A DNA stretch of 64,000 nucleotides from positions 66,254,033 to 66,318,032 of the forward strand of contig OX485804.1 of the NCBI GenBank assembly GCA_950295325.1. The letters run 5' to 3'. Shown here piece by piece: positions 10,555-22,439 of this stretch (position 1 is its first letter; each line of letters opens with the position of its first letter). This DNA comes from Polytrichum commune. Its lineage: Eukaryota; Streptophyta; Polytrichopsida; Polytrichales; Polytrichaceae. A program made the translations under genes and the position numbers. The notes below the pieces were generated by a model. That model was not told the DNA's origin, ran no database searches, and was given only the letters and a program-made list of their open reading frames with translations.

Positions 10555-13096
10555 ATGGCCGATGGAATTTGCTTGCAGATAAACTGGATTGCTCTCCCTC
10601 GAGTTCAAACTAGGTCGGCGATTCCTCAGAAGACCAGCTTGAAGACTTGTACAGCAAGTATTCCGCAAGTCTGTGTTGGACCACGGCTGCAATGGTGGAG
10701 GAGTACCTTCAAGCAAGTCAATAACAGGAATTACAGATTAAGCACGGCGTCTGCACAATCGAGGCATGGCAATAATAACGATGGGAATGAGAGCGATGAT
10801 GCAGAGGGCAGGCCATCGTGGAGCCCCCGTGACGACTACGGCCTTTATCCGTGGGATCCTTCCTGGGAGCTACCAGAACAGAATGGTATGACGGCTTACA
10901 AACGTGTTATGACTTATATGCCTTACCATTTGGAGAATTAAAATGTTCAGAGTGAATGTGTTCATCACAGAATGGTATGACAGCTTATAGAGTTGTAACG
11001 ACTGTCTTACATGTGCTATTCTGCATTACCATTGGAGAACCAAATTGTTCAGATAGAATGTGTTCATCAAATCACAGTATGGCAGCTTACAAAGGTGTAA
11101 TGCCTTACATGTGGGATTAAAATGTTCAGACAGAATGTATTCATCACAAAAGGGTATGTTAGGTTAGAGAGGTGTAATGACCTACATGTGATATTCTGCT
11201 TTTACCATTTAGAGGATTAAAATGGTCATACAGAATGTGTTCATCACAGAATAGTCTGGCACCTTATCATTGTGTGAACCGTTATCATGATGGGCTGCAA
11301 TATGATTTTAGAGTTCTGTTCTGCTATCAGGTTGCATCTAAAGGAGAGAATTGAGCATCTTCTACATAACGAATGGCTTGCTTTCCTTTTCTTTCTGGTG
11401 CTGGAATATCTGTTATGTCGTTCCTGTTCTAATTTTTACCAGAATGGATTTTGGAAGCTCATGGAAAAGGTGTGCCTTTCTGACAGGTGTGGAATGGATT
11501 CAAGACGATGTCATTACTCTATTCACCACAGACGGATTAGTACGGATTGGGGGTTCCATACGTCCTTCAAATGAGGTTGGTCATTCTTATAAATTTTTGC
11601 TATGAGAGTACAAGCTTTGCTTCTTGTCCAGCTCAAATTCACATTTTTAGTGCCAGAAGACAAGCTTTCTTTTTAAACAACTTGGCAGTTGCAGTATGAG
11701 CAACTGAGGCCAAGAAACTGGGTGACAGATAAGGCATTCTCAATCAAGAGCATCGATTAGAAAGCGACGCTATAGGGAAGAAGACTATATGGATCCCAAA
11801 CAAGGCCTTTGTTTGGGTGCCATATTCGACATCGCAGCAACCAATGTGAGTGTTTGATACTTGAAATATTTACAAACTAGGGGTGATTGCTCATTAATGG
11901 AAAGCCAATTGGAGAAGCCAAACTGTTGTAACCTTAATGATTGCTTTGCCGTACATTGTTGTTTGACACCCATGTATATTATAACAAGCAGTTCACTGGG
12001 AATCAGCTGTGCATAATGTACCAAACTCAATGCTCCAAGAACCAACACCCACCAGTAATTATAACTTGGTGCTTCTTACTCAAACCTGTAGGGTATATGC
12101 AAGCATTGTATGGGCACCAAAATTGACAGTGATGTGGCAGGGTCTGGACAGGGGCCGAAGGATCTGTGTGTTTGGCTTCTGCCGTTCTATTGAGATGCTG
12201 AATGATGTGGTCCAAGACACCGTACTGGATTTGGGTGGCGAGGTACACATTACCTCCCTGAGTTTGATTCTGTAAATCATAGTGCACAGTTTATGAGCAT
12301 GCAATCTGGACTTTTACAAAAGGCTCCTACAGTATGCCACTGTGTAAACTCTAGTTTGACCATTCAATCATAGCATTCACACGGTACTACTCCTGGTGGC
12401 CAGAATGGCTTCCATAACTTCTCTTTCCTTGTACTTATGCTAAGCGATTCTGGTTTTTGTCTTTTTGTTCCATCACTTGGTGACAGAATTCTGTGGATAT
12501 TGGTTATTAACAGAAAAAATAACAAATTTTGTTGACTTGCTTCCATTGTGCTAATTATATTAGAACCAGTTAGTGGGGAAGAGGAGAAAGCATGGACAGT
12601 ATTCTGGTCACCAAAAGCTGTTGATGTAAATGTGCTATGCATCTTTGCAGCTGTCTCTGGGTTCCAAATATTTTGCAAATTGGATCAAGCACTGGATCAG
12701 TCCAGAGCTAGAAACATAATATGTTAGCTTCTACCAGTAGCTTCTTGTAGATATTAATTGCACAGCGTGATTCCTGGATCTCAAGTCAGGTGATTGACCA
12801 ATCACAATGTGCAGTAAATAATTGAAATGGGCAGATGCAAGTTCATAGAACTTGCCCTTTTTCCACGTGTGCACAAGATTTTCCATGATGGGAATCTAAC
12901 TTGAAGTTTATGATTTCTGTTGCAGGTTGTAATGGCAGAGAAAGGCACGACCGAAGGCCTGCATGAGAAGCTCTCCATGACAGTGGCCATGCCACTACTT
13001 TGGGGTGTGCCTCCAGCAGTGGACACCCTTCACTACGCCATCAGGTCAGGTGGCGGTATTGTAGAGAAGACCTATAAGCAGTGGCAGTTCCTATGA
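10555..13096 (+). CDS. Predicted plastid-targeted conserved plant protein of unknown function
   Basis: Five coding exons: 10555-10885, 11487-11575, 11729-11845, 12141-12242, 12926-13096; all introns GT–AG and phases agree (1, 0, 0, 0), giving 269 residues. Residues 1 to ~70 are Ser/Thr/Arg-rich and poor in acidic residues, like a chloroplast transit peptide. Next come an acidic linker and a conserved-looking body: YPWDPSWELPE, VEWIQDDVITLFTTDGLVRI, YMDPKQGLCLGAIFDIAATN, GRRICVFGFCRSIEML, MPLLWGVPPA, and the C-terminus RSGGGIVEKTYKQWQFL. From memory this resembles an uncharacterised Arabidopsis protein (possibly At3g15110); I could not check this. No catalytic motif is obvious. An upstream TTG-initiated extension in the same frame was not used because ATG 10555 opens the transit-like region. 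Confidence 0.8.
10879..11285 (+). repeat. Tandem repeat in intron 1 that includes the splice donor
   Basis: About 4.5 units of 72-107 bp start at 10879, 10968, 11075, 11147 and 11247. Each begins with a version of CAGAATGGTATGAC, which in unit 1 is the exon 1 end plus the GT donor, and continues through TGTAATG..TTACATG, TTACCATTTGGAG and TGTTCAG..GAATGTGTTCATCA. Later units carry altered donor-like sequences. Confidence 0.8.
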
Positions 13097-13584
13097 TTCA
13101 TTTGTACAGCTGAGTTGTCTCGATATTTATCTGTAGCATAGACACAGATTGCTAGATTGTGAATGTCTGAGGTAGAAAAGGGTATCTGCCATTGTAGACT
13201 GTATATAGACGGCCGAATGCCAAGCGTCAATTGTAAGTACTGTATTTGTCCGTCTGCTGTACCATGCCACCATTGACACTTCAATTGTTCTGTAAATACA
13301 ACACATTGTTGGAACAAAATGATTCAGACCGACCCAGCTGACAAGTTCTGCAGATGGTCAAACAGTTCTTGGACTAACTAGTTCTATGTTTTTTAGCAAC
13401 TGGGTTTGAGCAACTCCTACAGTCACTGACAAATTGTTCTCTCAATAGTCGGCTTTCTAGGTTTTTGGGGTGCAAGGCTGTTTTCCAAATCCTTATTGCC
13501 TATTGATTATTGAGATAGGTGATCCTCTAAACACCTTCCCACCCTCAAGAATTGAGGATCAAAGGTTGCAGGTCATTCTCTCAA
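13097..13584. other. 3' flank of the plastid-protein gene
   Basis: Non-coding on inspection; the mixed composition of the transcribed region continues to about 13320, probably the 3' UTR, then grades into repeat sequence. No canonical AATAAA was singled out. Confidence 0.4.
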
Positions 13585-13795
13585 CAATTACACTGATTAT
13601 CACTATTCAGAGTTACGCAGTGCAATAATGTCTTACTCAGGAGTTCAATCTTTACTCATGAAAGTTCAATAGGTTGTTCGGATATAATAGAACATAAATG
13701 ATTTACTTGATAAAATATTACTTCCTCATTAAATGTTATAGCACTGTGTAACTCCGAATAAGGACACACACTAATTGGGATAATCAGTGTAGTTG
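13585..13795. mobile_element. Foldback repeat (~211 bp)
   Basis: The left arm has ACACTGATTATC, then AGAGTTACGCAGTGCAATAA; the right arm ends with the complement of the same blocks (GTTATAGCACTGTGTAACTC.., GGGATAATCAGTGTAG). Half-copies of the same unit recur at about 14630-14715, 14870-14930 and 15000-15030, so this is a small family clustered in this spacer. Confidence 0.6.
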
Positions 13796-13845
13796 GCATT
13801 TAATATGTATGATGTAAGGTTGGTGGGTGTTCTGTGGTCACTGTT

Positions 13846-14040
13846 CTTAATTGATCACCTACATTTGAGTGGTAATGGCATGACTTGTTATTAAGAACAC
13901 ACACTCAAAAGATATGTGTTGCGATGAGATTGGAGCATGTGCTTAAATCAAAGATACAACGACTCTAGGCTCAATTGTGACCACAATTGGGAGGGCTTAT
14001 GTGATCACTTATAACATAAAAGAATCTTTACTTTGAGCTT
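13846..14040 (+). repeat. Dispersed repeat family A, partial copy 3
   Basis: Contains the ATTTGAGTGGTA, GATATGTGTTG..GAGATTGGA, CTAGGCTCAA and AGAATCTTTACTTTGA landmarks but lacks the GAGCTCC..GAAGTGGG end. Confidence 0.6.
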
Positions 14041-15389
14041 CTATACACTGTGCATCTCAACTTAGATTTTGAAACTTAATCGACAAACTTTGTGATTTGC
14101 AATTGCCAATTGGGATGAGATGATCCTTGATCCGGTTAAAATTGCTTATGGAGTTGGAAGTGCCCACAATAGTTCCACTTACATCTGATGAGCATGCAGC
14201 ATTGGCCCAAATTTTTTGTGGAAGTCGATTATTTTGAGAGAAAACCATCCTAGAGTGAGCATAGGAGTTGCTCTTACCATTAACTAGGGTTAAGGATGTT
14301 CTTTGTTCTCTTATCTCCTCCCTTGATGCACGTAAATGATATCATTGTCCAATGTCAGAAGTAAAGTCAACATTTGATTTATTCATGTGGTGGATGAACA
14401 CTTGGATAAAAAGTAAAATAAATTAAATTAGAAATTGGTGTTATATTGACATGAATGTGAGCCCATTGTTGAACAAGGGCACTTTTGAACAAGGGCATTT
14501 AATTTGTGCATGCTTTTATAGTTCACATTTGGTTACCTTTGACAGTGAAATTGGAAATTACATACAAGCAGCTCCAAAAGGCCAACATTGAAACATGGTT
14601 AGTTGAAACATGACTTTGGTTAGTAAAATATTACACACTCATCAAATAGTAATAGCATTGCGTAACTCCAAATAGTAATACACACTAATTGGGATAATCA
14701 ATGTAGTTGGGAAAAGTAACCATTCAAGACTAATCTACTTTAGCTTTGTCATTGGTTCCTGATCATCAATCTTGGTAGTTTTTAAGCTAACTAGACGTGC
14801 TTAATTCAGTTGCTTATCTTCATTGGCCAACATTGAAACATGGTTAGTTGAAACAACCTATTGAACTTCTGAGTAAGACGTTCTTGCACTGCGTAGCTCT
14901 AAATAGTAACATACACTAATCAATGTAGCCCACTTCTCCTAGGATATGAAACACACAATTAGTACGAGATGGTTAGCAAATCCAAATTGAGGCCACAACC
15001 ACTACATCGATTATCCCAATTGGTGCGTGTGGTACTAATTCCCGAAACACAAATTATTTTTCCAAGACTAAAAGTTAATGAGGACTAAATTTTTTACTGA
15101 GTGATGCTAATGCTCATTTACCATACTCTTCAAGAAAACTAGTGCATGCTATAAGGAGCGTGCATATATATATATATATATGCATGCAAACAAATAGTGC
15201 CAGTACTTTCAATGAATAGTGCAGATAGGAATAGTATTCTCAATCAATATAATGCCAAGATGAACAAAGTTTCCTAGACCTTTTTGGTGGCACTAATTTC
15301 ATATGTAAAGATATTTAGTATCACCTTCACCAATTTCCCACTCACTATTAGCCCTCCCTCACCAATTGAGATAATTAGTGGTCAGAGCT
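14041..15389. other. Repeat-rich spacer without genes
   Basis: Holds half-copies of the 13585 foldback unit, two copies of CCAACATTGAAACATGGTTA (about 14582 and 14826), and a (TA)n tract at about 15164-15180. No supported coding sequence. Confidence 0.5.
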
Positions 15390-15610
15390 CATATAAGCAT
15401 CTTGTGTATTATCAAAGTGAAGATTCTCTTGCTCATTAAGTGGTCACATAGGTGCCCACAATTATGGTAACTACTGACCCCTAGAATGGTTATAATATTT
15501 TGAGCATGTAGTCCAATCTCTTTTGAACACATGCCTCTTTGGTATCCATACTTGGAGCCACACGTAATGGCGTACCACTCAAATCTACTGTAGGTGTCCA
15601 ATTAAAATAA
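15390..15610 (-). repeat. Dispersed repeat family A, partial copy 4 (reverse)
   Basis: Reverse-complement landmarks in order: AAAGTGAAGATTCT, TTGAGCATGTAGTCCAATCT, GAACACATG, GGAGCCACAC and ACTCAAAT..AGGTGTCCAATTA. Only the first two thirds of the unit is present. Confidence 0.7.
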
Positions 15611-16979
15611 GCAATCTGCCAGACACATGTCGAGCAAGAGAAGACAACAGGTTCAAACAGAGGGTTGATTCAGTCTTCTGAACTGACAAAAATTTTATAA
15701 GAATTTCAAGACACACGTCATTATTTTGCATCGGAAGGTCGCAAAATTTCCACATGGAAATGTCGCAACCTGTCAAATCAAAATAACTTTTGGATATGGG
15801 AAGAGGCCCTCAGAGCCTCAGAGGCTACTACATACAAGGAGTGTAGGAAGTGTTAGTAGTTGAGAACCCAAGGAGTTGAGGACGTCAAGGAGCAGGTTGC
15901 CTCTAATTTACACTACAAGAACGAACACATGGGTCTATATGACACGGTCCAAAAATGATGGAAATCCATCACCATAAAATTAGGAACAAATTATGAGAAT
16001 GCAAAATTAGTATCACAATTGTTTCCGTTTCAAGACAGTTCTGGCCGTTTGGACACAAATGCGTCCTCTGCGAACTGGTCTGAATGATACGATGTCATTT
16101 GATACATGTAATTTAGACTCATGTTTGGTTGGCGAGTGGCATGAAAGCTTGAGAATATGCCACTTCTCATCATCAAGATGACAAGAGGGATATTCCAGGA
16201 TGACACCAATTAAGCCAACCTCGTTTCCTTCTTTCCCCTCCCTCCTCAGGCTTGCAACAACCACAACTAACTGTGCTGCATCCACAGAAAACTATGAAAA
16301 AGAAGTGGAATTTCACTCAAATCGTGCTCAACGAAACTATTAAGGCAAGTTAAGAAAAGAAAAAGAAAAGGTAGGGGATATGTTTACATCAGCATACAAG
16401 TATCCCTCATAGTTGGAGGGATGGTAATGCTTAAAGTTGGCAAGAACCCTAAAGTAGCCACTCTCAAAGGTTGCAGATTTATATCAGCTAGTAACAGTCT
16501 CATGTACTATGCTACAAGTTGTGTGCACACCTTGTCTGCGTAAACTAGAGCATCAGGAGTCGCTTGCAGGTGTTTTCAACATCGAAATTCCATCATCTGG
16601 TCCAGTAAGTGTCACCTGTACCACCAAAACGTTTTTAGTATACAGCTTCCACACACTCTCTAGTTAATGCATAGCGAACTTATAAAAGTTCGTGCTGTAC
16701 TCCATTTCCCGGTTGACTGGAGGATTCGCCAGAATAAATGACCAAAACATTATGCAATTATTGATGAGCGTTTGAAGATTGCTGTGAGGGAGCTGGGTAA
16801 GCAGCTTGTCAAGTATTCTTTAAGCATCTTGCACAAGTTTCCTCCTCCAACAAGAGAATATGCTTCCTGACCATCTGCTGTTGAAAGAAAGATTCTTCTT
16901 CAAAGTATGAACTTCACATACACCTACATAAGGATTTCAGAACTCTAAATTCCTTCACAATTGTAAGATGGGGCCACTC
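15611..16979. other. 3' flank of the SCAB1-like gene; no gene seen
   Basis: A lone CACTACAAGAACG at 15911 looks like a CACTA-type terminus, but no matching end was found. A 90-codon minus-strand ORF at 16013-16285 has no family resemblance and lies where the 3' UTR or flank would be. The 3' UTR of the gene probably occupies part of 16500-16979. Confidence 0.45.
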
Positions 16980-19900
16980 CTAGGGCGTATGCAATCCCGA
17001 ACTCACATTTTGATCTCTGGCAAATCGTCTTGCCAACAAAATTGCTGCATTTCGTTCTCTTTCAGATTCCAGTACAAGCATCAAGCTCAGACTCTTATTT
17101 GCTACCCAATACAAGGCACGTGCAGCTGCCTGACCCCCACCACGTGCTCCACAAACCTGCACATATTGCATAACCTTGTTGTGACTTGTTACCGCATTTG
17201 TGACTTAAAAAGCTTCTCCATTGGCTATTTATGTAAGCTACTCTGACGACTGGTCACTGGAAACATCACAGAGAACGGATTGTCTGATTGCAGAATAGAA
17301 ACCTGGATGATTGAGGTGTACTCCTCTCTGGCCTTTGTTGTCCTGCCTTTAAAAAGTTTCATTCTTGTCTTGTCAATGAGCAGCACATGAAGTAATGGCT
17401 TCTCAAGAACTTCTCCGTTTTGTTGGACTAATCTAACCTGCACCCATATGAATTACATGGTGAGAAAGACTCTTAAGGGCTTTGAGGTACAGGATCATGA
17501 AACGTGATCACTTTGCAACGGCTGTTCAATGCTGTGATCACCTAAATAGCACATTGGATCTGAATCTATGTTCCGAATTTTTTTAATCTGAAAACAAGAA
17601 CACATAAGACTTACATTGAACTCGGCACCCCCTTTCTTGAATAAGGCCTCCACGTAGTTACCAAGCCCAGGAGCTACCACCATCACATGATCTCTATTAG
17701 TCAACACTGTCCGCCCAGAAAAAATACATGATAGAGAGTAGGGTGATAATCTCTAAGAGATGATCACTTATAACACCCCTGACGAGAGCTTCAACATGAC
17801 GCCAAAACAAGTTCAGAGAAAATCCAAGTTCCTCAACAGAATAGAAACTCACCCTCGTCTAGAGGTCCTGTTGTGGTCACTGATTCCTTTGTGCCATTCG
17901 GCAGACCAAGATCAGCTCGTAACAACCAACCCACATCAAGAGGCTCAGGGGCGTATTGAGGCCTCGTGGCACCTGCAAAGACATACACGACATTGACAGG
18001 ATGCACAATGCTTTTACAGAAATGCTTCTGAGAATCAAGGCAAGAACTTTTCATGTACATGCTACAATCTCCCTACTTGTAGCAGAAATTCGAATATTTC
18101 AGGGTGTATCTACCTTGAAGTTTAACCTATTGCACACCGGATATTAACAGAGCGCTGCGCATGCTTCTTTGACTAAAACAAACCCCAAACCTTGGCATTT
18201 CTTGAAACGACAGACTCTAATAATCCTCTTCAAATTCCTTTTAAGATAAAGACGTTCGATAGATAGGACTTGTCCATATACAGGTATATAATCAAGAAGC
18301 TCACCAGATATAGGACCTCCCTTTCTTCCATCAACCGACATCCTGTTCCATTGAATAGTGCATCTGCTCACATCGACTCCCGCGTCACCTATTTGACATA
18401 CTATTAAAGCGGCCCCAAGTCGCTCCTCCCCCTGCACCTCGTAGTAACCTGAGTTACCTGCCCTCTTTGCCACCGCCAACTGTCACCACGACAGCCAAAC
18501 ATAAAAGTGATTTAGCTCCACAGGATTCAAGAATATTATCCACGGCCTATCCATCATACTCTACAAACGTACATCCTTCGTTGCGTCTCCTTTCGTTGCA
18601 TCAACCGATGCCTGATGTCCAGAGATGTTCAATCAATGAACACTTCTACATTCAGCATTACAATTTACTCATCCTTGGTGAAGGGTTCATCTCTTGCGTG
18701 TACCTCTTTACGGAGATGTATAAGATCAATTGCCTTCTGAGTAAGCTGCTGTCGCAATCCCTCTATCTCAAACTCCATATCCATGGCCTGCACAAAAGCA
18801 CCACCTTTAGTGAAGAATTCATTTTGTTGATACCTAGTCTCCGTAACCTTCAAACAATGCACAACAGGCATCCTCAAGCTTACGTGAGTTCACTAAAGTC
18901 TCTAAACATAGACGCATACCTTGCTGGGTTCGTGAAGCATCTTTATTCTACGTGCTTCAGTGATCTCCTTCCTCATCTCCTCCATCTCCTGCATTCAGAA
19001 GTAAAAAGTCCTTTCCGATAAGTAGAAATATCGGTAATAGGTTCAGGTCAAATGTGCTACAAAAAAAAACACTCTACAAAGAAAGAAAATGTTGGTGAAG
19101 CTACGAGACGTTACAAGGCCTCAGCAATCGCACAGAGGACACAGTACACATCCACTAATTGTCGCAAGGACCTTAAAACTAACAAGAACGATATATCCAT
19201 TTTAGATGTTACACGTGCAACTCATACGGTTTCTCAAATAGATTCCAATATAGAGCTCAGACGAACGTCGCTGACCTCCTTTTCAGCAATTTTGAGGGTC
19301 TGCGCTTGCTCCTCCAAGGCAGCTTCCACCCGAAGGACTGTACTGTGCGCAGACTCTACCTCAGCTCGTGCAAATGCCCGTGCTTCCTCTACCATTCTCC
19401 TTGCGTCGTCCGATGCCTGTTACTTTCCCAGAATGAGCTGCAAGACTATGCGATATATCTGATAATTAAGCAACAAATATCGAATTTAATACCACCAATT
19501 AGAGAGTAAGAAAGTAACACCTGTTTGAAGAGTGCGGCCATCTTCCGGACATCAGCCCTCTCTTGTTCCAATTCGTTTTCCTTTTGAATCCATTGCAGTT
19601 CCATAACCTCAACCTGCCAGCCTCCAGTGAAAACTGCAGTCAATATCCAGATTCAGCATTTGCAAAAATACTGCAAAGAATGCTACGCACTCTCCTGATA
19701 AAGCTCTCGCCAAGAAGACGTCCACCTATACGTACTACTCGTACGTTCTTGTCAAGAGCAACAGAGCAGCATCCTTAATGAGCAGGAAAAACAAGCCTAT
19801 ATTAGACAATAGTACTTAACTCCAAAGGATGCCTAGCTCTACACTCTTCAATGCCATTCAGATATACTTGGAACGAGACTCAGAAACGTACAATAGAGAG

Positions 19901-20951
19901 AGATTCTGTAACGTCATCCTTGTTTCTTCCAGCAACACGCATGGAAAGATCGCCCAGGAGTGTTCGTAACCTCTTGATAAGAGCAGCCCTATCCAGCGTC
20001 ATAACCTCCTTCACCTTATGCTGCAGTTCAAAGAGCCTAGAAGGTTCAGCAACCGTAAAACGACAAACTATATGCCGGAGGCTCAAATTGCTGACACTAT
20101 TACTCGACTCGTCACATTGTTTGCGACTTTTTAGTTTCAACGTACTGCTTCAACTCAATTTGTCAAATTCAAAGCAGCACTATATACAGTGTTAGAATCG
20201 TGAAATGGAGAAGCACTAGTCCAGGAAATCAAAGGACATGCAGAACACATTGTACTCGGCCAAAATGAAAGGTGAGGACATTTTCCAACTGATAGTTTAA
20301 AGGAGCAACCCTGACATTGACTACATTAACATGAATGTATCCTAAAACAGTCAAGCACTAACCCTTTCGCATTCGCGAATATTCCCACTCGTTCGTCTCA
20401 AGGAGCTCCGAAGGGCGGGAGGGCCATCACTGGGGCTCCGGCCTGCACTTGAAGGACTATGTCCATGTGTTGGACCGTGTGAATGGTTGCAGTGATTATC
20501 ACCTGGACTATGTCCAGGTGATTGACTATGTGCGTGATTGCAGTGATGATCACCTGATGATCGTCGTTTGATATCCTTTGGTGGAGTGCTAAATTCCTGC
20601 AGAATCTCGTAACAGTTTCAGTCAGCATTTCTTCCAGAAATTCAAGAACCTAAGTTGTGTAGCAGGAGTATTTCAAGCAGACACTAAATCGGAAGCAACG
20701 ATCTCGGAAGTAAGGAAAGTATTTACCTTTTCTTCAGTAATTTTAGCAGCGGCAGCCTGAGCAGCAGCTAGCCCGCTCTCAAATTGCGTGGCCAAGTCAC
20801 GAACAGACAATCGATGCTGCAGTTTCTCAAGCTCCAACGACTCTTTAGCTACCACAACATTGGTTGGAGAGAATATGTCGACGTCTGGGGCAAGGAATCC
20901 ACCCCCGTTGATATTCATGTCCACGTCAGGATGAACACCTTCCGTTTCCAT
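16980..20951 (-). CDS. SCAB1-like: SCAB1-like (stomatal closure-related actin-binding) protein
   Basis: Twelve coding exons (minus strand, first to last): 20951-20727, 20596-20363, 20020-19892, 19613-19521, 19416-19276, 18988-18920, 18787-18704, 18479-18305, 17972-17853, 17673-17615, 17437-17303, 17156-16980. All introns are GT–AG; phases are 0 except the two around exon 9 (phase 1). Product 546 residues (Arabidopsis SCAB1 496). Residues ~47-70 match the N-terminal actin-binding stretch (RLSVRDLATQFESGLAA). Residues 90-123 are a His-rich repeat. Residues ~154-325 are coiled coil (LRTLLGDLSMRVAGRNKDDV, then RRIKMLHEPSK). Residues ~326-546 form the fused Ig–PH region (CTIQWNRMSVDG, QYAPEPLDVGWLL, GLGNYVEALFKK, CGARGGGQAAARALYW, ESERERNAAILLARRFARD). 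Family role: bundling and stabilising actin filaments as a dimer. The ATG at 20951 is the first after an in-frame upstream TGA; an upstream coding exon cannot be excluded. Confidence 0.9.
20453..20554 (-). repeat. 51-bp x 2 in-frame repeat encoding a His-rich segment
   Basis: Two adjacent 51-bp units (20504-20554 and 20453-20503 in coding order) inside exon 2 of the SCAB1-like gene. They encode GDHHCNHAHSQSPGHSP and GDNHCNHSHGPTHGHSP (17 residues each; residues 90-106 and 107-123). Together they carry ten His and two Cys; each unit has HCNH and ends GHSP. Confidence 0.85.
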
Positions 20952-22242
20952 CGTGCTGAACTCCGCACTTCGTGCCAGACAGGCTGGCCTCTTAGATTTG
21001 CTTCTCCCTCATCAATAGATTCCCAGATATAAGATACCGAAGACAATACTCACGTCCACCGATTTTCCGAGGTAGCACAGATTAAATTGTGTGACGCTAA
21101 GAGATTTACATAGAATCTGCAAAAGTAATAGCACCGTTCCCTGATATATTAGAAAGGAAGATACACGTGATCGATAATTAAATGAAGGAGAACACTAAGT
21201 GGTAAAAACAGCGGCCACTACAATATAAGAACTCTCAAGCGTCACTGGAGTTATAATCGTTAGGCGCAAATTGACATGGTGAGGACCAACATAATGGCGC
21301 ATTGCCAGAAAGGAAAGAGATTGTTGCACTCTTCCCCTTCCAAGGCTTCTGCAAGTGATAGACGAGGAAATTGAAGGAAAATCAAACTTCAAAAATCAAA
21401 AACAAATACAAAACAAAAAGTACTGCCGCAGAGAGGCAGAACGTGCATCAGCACCTGCTATTTTTCTGAGTTCGCAACCCGGAATCCAACGACTTTATAT
21501 CCTATCCTATGAAAAGTGTCTCTGACTTTTCTTCGCGGGAGCCTTCGGAAACAAGAGACCGATTCACTCTAGATGGGAGACGGCCAGAGCTCTCACTTAC
21601 ATGAAACCAATGTGAGAAGAGGTAGCGTGTCCATTTTCCTCGAAATCTGTACCTTACCAGACGCATTCAACGATTTTACAACACTCGATAGCGTGCTAGT
21701 ATGTCAATGAAGACTATTAAGTGTCAAGTGTAGTCTATCCTGATGCCTGAAACGAAACGCGTCCATACAATCAATTGAAGTGCTCCGCCTGCCAATCACT
21801 AATTCCCTGTAATGCGCTCTCAACTCTACAGGTATTTAGTTGTCAAGCTGCATCGAATTTCCGTCGACAATTGCGCTACTTTTCTCCATTGACGTGGTGT
21901 TCTGCTCCTATCCCCTGTCCCGCTCCACATTTACCGAATGCTATTAAATGCCTAGGATGTCTGTCAAATATCCACACAGAGAACCTACACAATTCGAAAC
22001 TTCAATACGCCCAATTCGAGTTAAAAATCCGTCCCTCCGTTGAGATTTCACTTACTCTAGCTCTGGCACCGTGATGCTTGCAATCCTGTCTACGAAATTT
22101 AACAGGCAGCTCACTGAAGGAGAAGTTGCACCAATCACAAGGAGAAGCAAAGAACCGGCTGGTTTGTCATATGCGGGACAACAATAACAACGCACAAGTC
22201 TCAACCTCGTGAATTTTCGCGGCTTCAAGCACTCGCACCAGC

Positions 22243-22284
<42 letters not shown>

Positions 22285-22300
22285 AATAGTACTGACCGAC
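20952..22300 (-). promoter_or_regulatory. Leader and upstream region of the SCAB1-like gene
   Basis: Mixed-composition, repeat-free sequence lies upstream of the ATG and has no long ORF, suggesting a long 5' leader, possibly with an intron. A (CT)19 tract on the + strand at 22245-22282, i.e. (GA)n on the sense strand, lies 1.3 kb upstream of the ATG. The transcription start is not placed. Confidence 0.4.
22245..22282. repeat. (CT)n microsatellite
   Basis: 38 bp of uninterrupted CT dinucleotides; reads as GA on the sense strand of the SCAB1-like gene. Confidence 0.95.
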
Positions 22301-22439
22301 TGAGTCAGCTAGGCTACTCCCTCCTCCCTTCTATATAATGGTGAGCCAGAATTGCTCCTCTCAAGCGCAGCCATGAGGAGGAGCAACAAACTCACACAAA
22401 CACACACGATAGTCGTGGACCTCACTCCACATGCTTCCA

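Noticed and set aside
11351-11605. 84-codon ORF taken whole as an exon of the plastid-protein gene
   Set aside because: Only 11487-11575 fits phase and family similarity; the first 45 codons are intron read-through.
12009-12140. Extending exon 4 of the plastid-protein gene upstream to about 12092
   Set aside because: It breaks phase with exon 3; the acceptor before 12141 gives phase 0 and a continuous conserved block.
15911-15933. CACTACAAGAACG as a CACTA element end
   Set aside because: No matching inverted end was found downstream; kept only as a note.
16013-16285. 90-codon minus-strand ORF downstream of the SCAB1-like gene
   Set aside because: No family resemblance, no splice context, and it lies past the stop of the gene.
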